Of a stretch of DNA of 6,471 nt, positions 5,258 through 6,471 are shown piece by piece. This DNA comes from Nitrospirota bacterium (lineage in GTDB: Bacteria; Nitrospirota_A; Leptospirillia; Leptospirillales; Leptospirillaceae): NCBI GenBank assembly GCA_021838765.1, contig JAKCCY010000148.1, forward strand, positions 1-6,471. Reading direction: 5' to 3'. The notes beneath the pieces were generated by a model. It was not told where the DNA came from. It did not search any database and saw only the letters and a list, made by a program, of their open reading frames with translations. The position numbers and the translations under genes were made by a program. The stretch's first letter is position 1. Every line of letters begins with the position of its first letter.

Positions 5258-6471
5258 TTACCGGCTGATTGGCTTGTACCTGAGTCGACGGGGTTTTGCT
5301 CCTTCGGCACCGAGACGCTTTTTCTTGTCTGACTCGTATTCCTGATAGTTTCCGTCAAAAAAAGTAACCGTGGAGTCGCCCTCGAAAGCAAGGATGTGCG
5401 TTGCGATACGGTCAAGGAACCACCGATCATGGGAAATAACAAGAACACACCCGGCAAACTCAAGAAGCGCATCTTCAAGAGCCCGCAATGTTTCAACATC
5501 AAGGTCGTTTGAGGGTTCGTCCAGCAAAAGGACATTTCCCCCAGACATCAGTGTCTTTGCAAGATGGAGCCTGCCACGCTCACCTCCGGAAAGCGTTCCA
5601 ACGATCTTCTGCTGGTCCGGACCCTTGAAGTTGAATCGACCAATATAAGCTCGTGATGGTGTTTCGTAGCTACCCACCTTCAGGACCTCAGACCCATTTG
5701 CAATTTCCTCAAACACCGTCCTATTTCCCGAAAGCATCTCCCTGGACTGATCAACATGGGCAAGTTTCACGCTCTTTCCAATGACAACCTCGCCGGAATC
5801 GGGGGACTCTTTCCCTGTGATCATTCGAAAAAGGGTTGATTTCCCGGCACCATTTGGGCCGATGATGCCCACAATGGCTCCCGGAGGAATGGAGAATGAA
5901 AGATTGTCGATCAAAAGCCTGTCTCCATAGCCTTTTGAAACCCCTTTAAACTCAATGACACTGTCACCAAGACGCTCACCCACTGGAATAAAAATCTCCT
6001 GGGTTTCATTTCTGGCCTGGTAATCCCTTGAGCTGAGTTCGTCGAAACGAGCCATTCTGGCTTTGGATTTCGCCTGACGCCCCTTGGCATTCTGACGGAC
6101 CCATTCAAGTTCCTGTTTCATCGCTTTCATCCGGGCAGATTCCTGTTTGGCTTCGGCTTCAAGTCGATGTTCCTTCTGTTCAAGCCATGAACTGTAGTTG
6201 CCTTTCCAGGGAATCCCCTGACCGCGGTCGAGCTCAAGAATCCATTCAGCAACATTGTCGAGAAAGTAGCGGTCATGAGTGACCGCAACGACCGTTCCTG
6301 GAAACTCATGAAGAAACTGCTCAAGCCAGTCAACGGACTCGGCGTCAAGATGATTGGTCGGCTCATCGAGAAGAAGCATGTCTGGACTCGAAAGCAAAAG
6401 ACGGCACAGGGCGACACGGCGCTTTTCACCGCCAGAAAGATGCTTGATCTTTGCCTCCCAGGGGGGCTGTC
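5258..6471 (-). CDS. ettA: EttA-type ABC-F translation factor, 5' end beyond window
   Basis: The 403 visible residues are the C-terminal three quarters of an ABC-F protein (E. coli EttA is 555). The frame runs off the right edge, so the start and first Walker A are missing. Visible parts in order are the first ABC signature LSGGE (residues 11-15), Walker B DEPTNHLD (35-42), and H-loop H65. The linker (about 78-155), with [15 protein letters not shown] and a long charged coiled coil, is typical of EttA. The second ATPase domain has Walker [10 protein letters not shown] (204-212), LSGGE (293-297), DEPSNDLD (317-324) and H347. The tail, ending [10 protein letters not shown], also matches EttA. 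EttA binds the ribosomal E site and gates the first elongation steps according to ADP/ATP ratio. There are no membrane segments. It is probably a housekeeping gene independent of mer. Confidence 0.95.
   Translation of the reverse strand, partial: QPPWEAKIKHLSGGEKRRVALCRLLLSSPDMLLLDEPTNHLDAESVDWLEQFLHEFPGTVVAVTHDRYFLDNVAEWILELDRGQGIPWKGNYSSWLEQKEHRLEAEAKQESARMKAMKQELEWVRQNAKGRQAKSKARMARFDELSSRDYQARNETQEIFIPVGERLGDSVIEFKGVSKGYGDRLLIDNLSFSIPPGAIVGIIGPNGAGKSTLFRMITGKESPDSGEVVIGKSVKLAHVDQSREMLSGNRTVFEEIANGSEVLKVGSYETPSRAYIGRFNFKGPDQQKIVGTLSGGERGRLHLAKTLMSGGNVLLLDEPSNDLDVETLRALEDALLEFAGCVLVISHDRWFLDRIATHILAFEGDSTVTFFDGNYQEYESDKKKRLGAEGAKPRRLRYKPISR

Noticed and set aside
5062..5535. 157-codon minus-strand frame overlapping the 3' end of ettA
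   Set aside because: Most of it is an alternate frame of ettA. The part beyond the ettA stop has no ribosome site of its own and no recognisable domain.

Overview
The window carries three complete protein genes, one gene cut by the right edge, one decayed regulator gene and one small transposable element. The set (chromosomal merA without mer transport genes, an IS605-type TnpB element, an EttA-type ABC-F gene, a TPR/outer-membrane barrel protein, mid-range GC) suggests a Gram-negative environmental bacterium. My best guess, from general resemblance only, is an acidophilic Leptospirillum-like member of Nitrospirota; nothing in the window proves this.

Layout. Positions 120-1580 (+) encode a secreted protein with TPR-like helices and a C-terminal beta-barrel, probably in the outer membrane. 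Its 5' coding region contains two strong GC hairpins, one followed by five Ts. A hairpin at 1594-1629 probably terminates transcription from both sides. On the minus strand from there come a shortened merR relic (1692-1940), a TnpB-only IS200/IS605-type element (about 1972-3291) with its end hairpins and a likely omega/reRNA, a complete mercuric reductase gene merA (3328-4980), a 277-base gap, and the 3' three quarters of ettA (5258 to the right edge).

How it fits together. merA and the merR relic lie in the same direction on either side of the TnpB element. If the element is removed at its apparent ends, the merA stop lies about 50 bases before a well-spaced ribosome binding site and start for merR. 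The parsimonious reading is an ancestral merA-merR pair that was split by the element, with merR decaying in place. The relic keeps cysteines matching the three mercury-binding cysteines of MerR but lacks much of the DNA-binding domain. merA itself looks fully functional. The TnpB has its RuvC residues and zinc ribbon, so it may be an active RNA-guided nuclease whose native guide would be copied from the merR leader.

I see no wholly new multi-gene system. The points most worth a second look are the split mer locus with its Cys-retaining mini-MerR, the tnpB start codon inside a perfect inverted repeat, and the terminator-like hairpins at the start of the barrel-protein gene.
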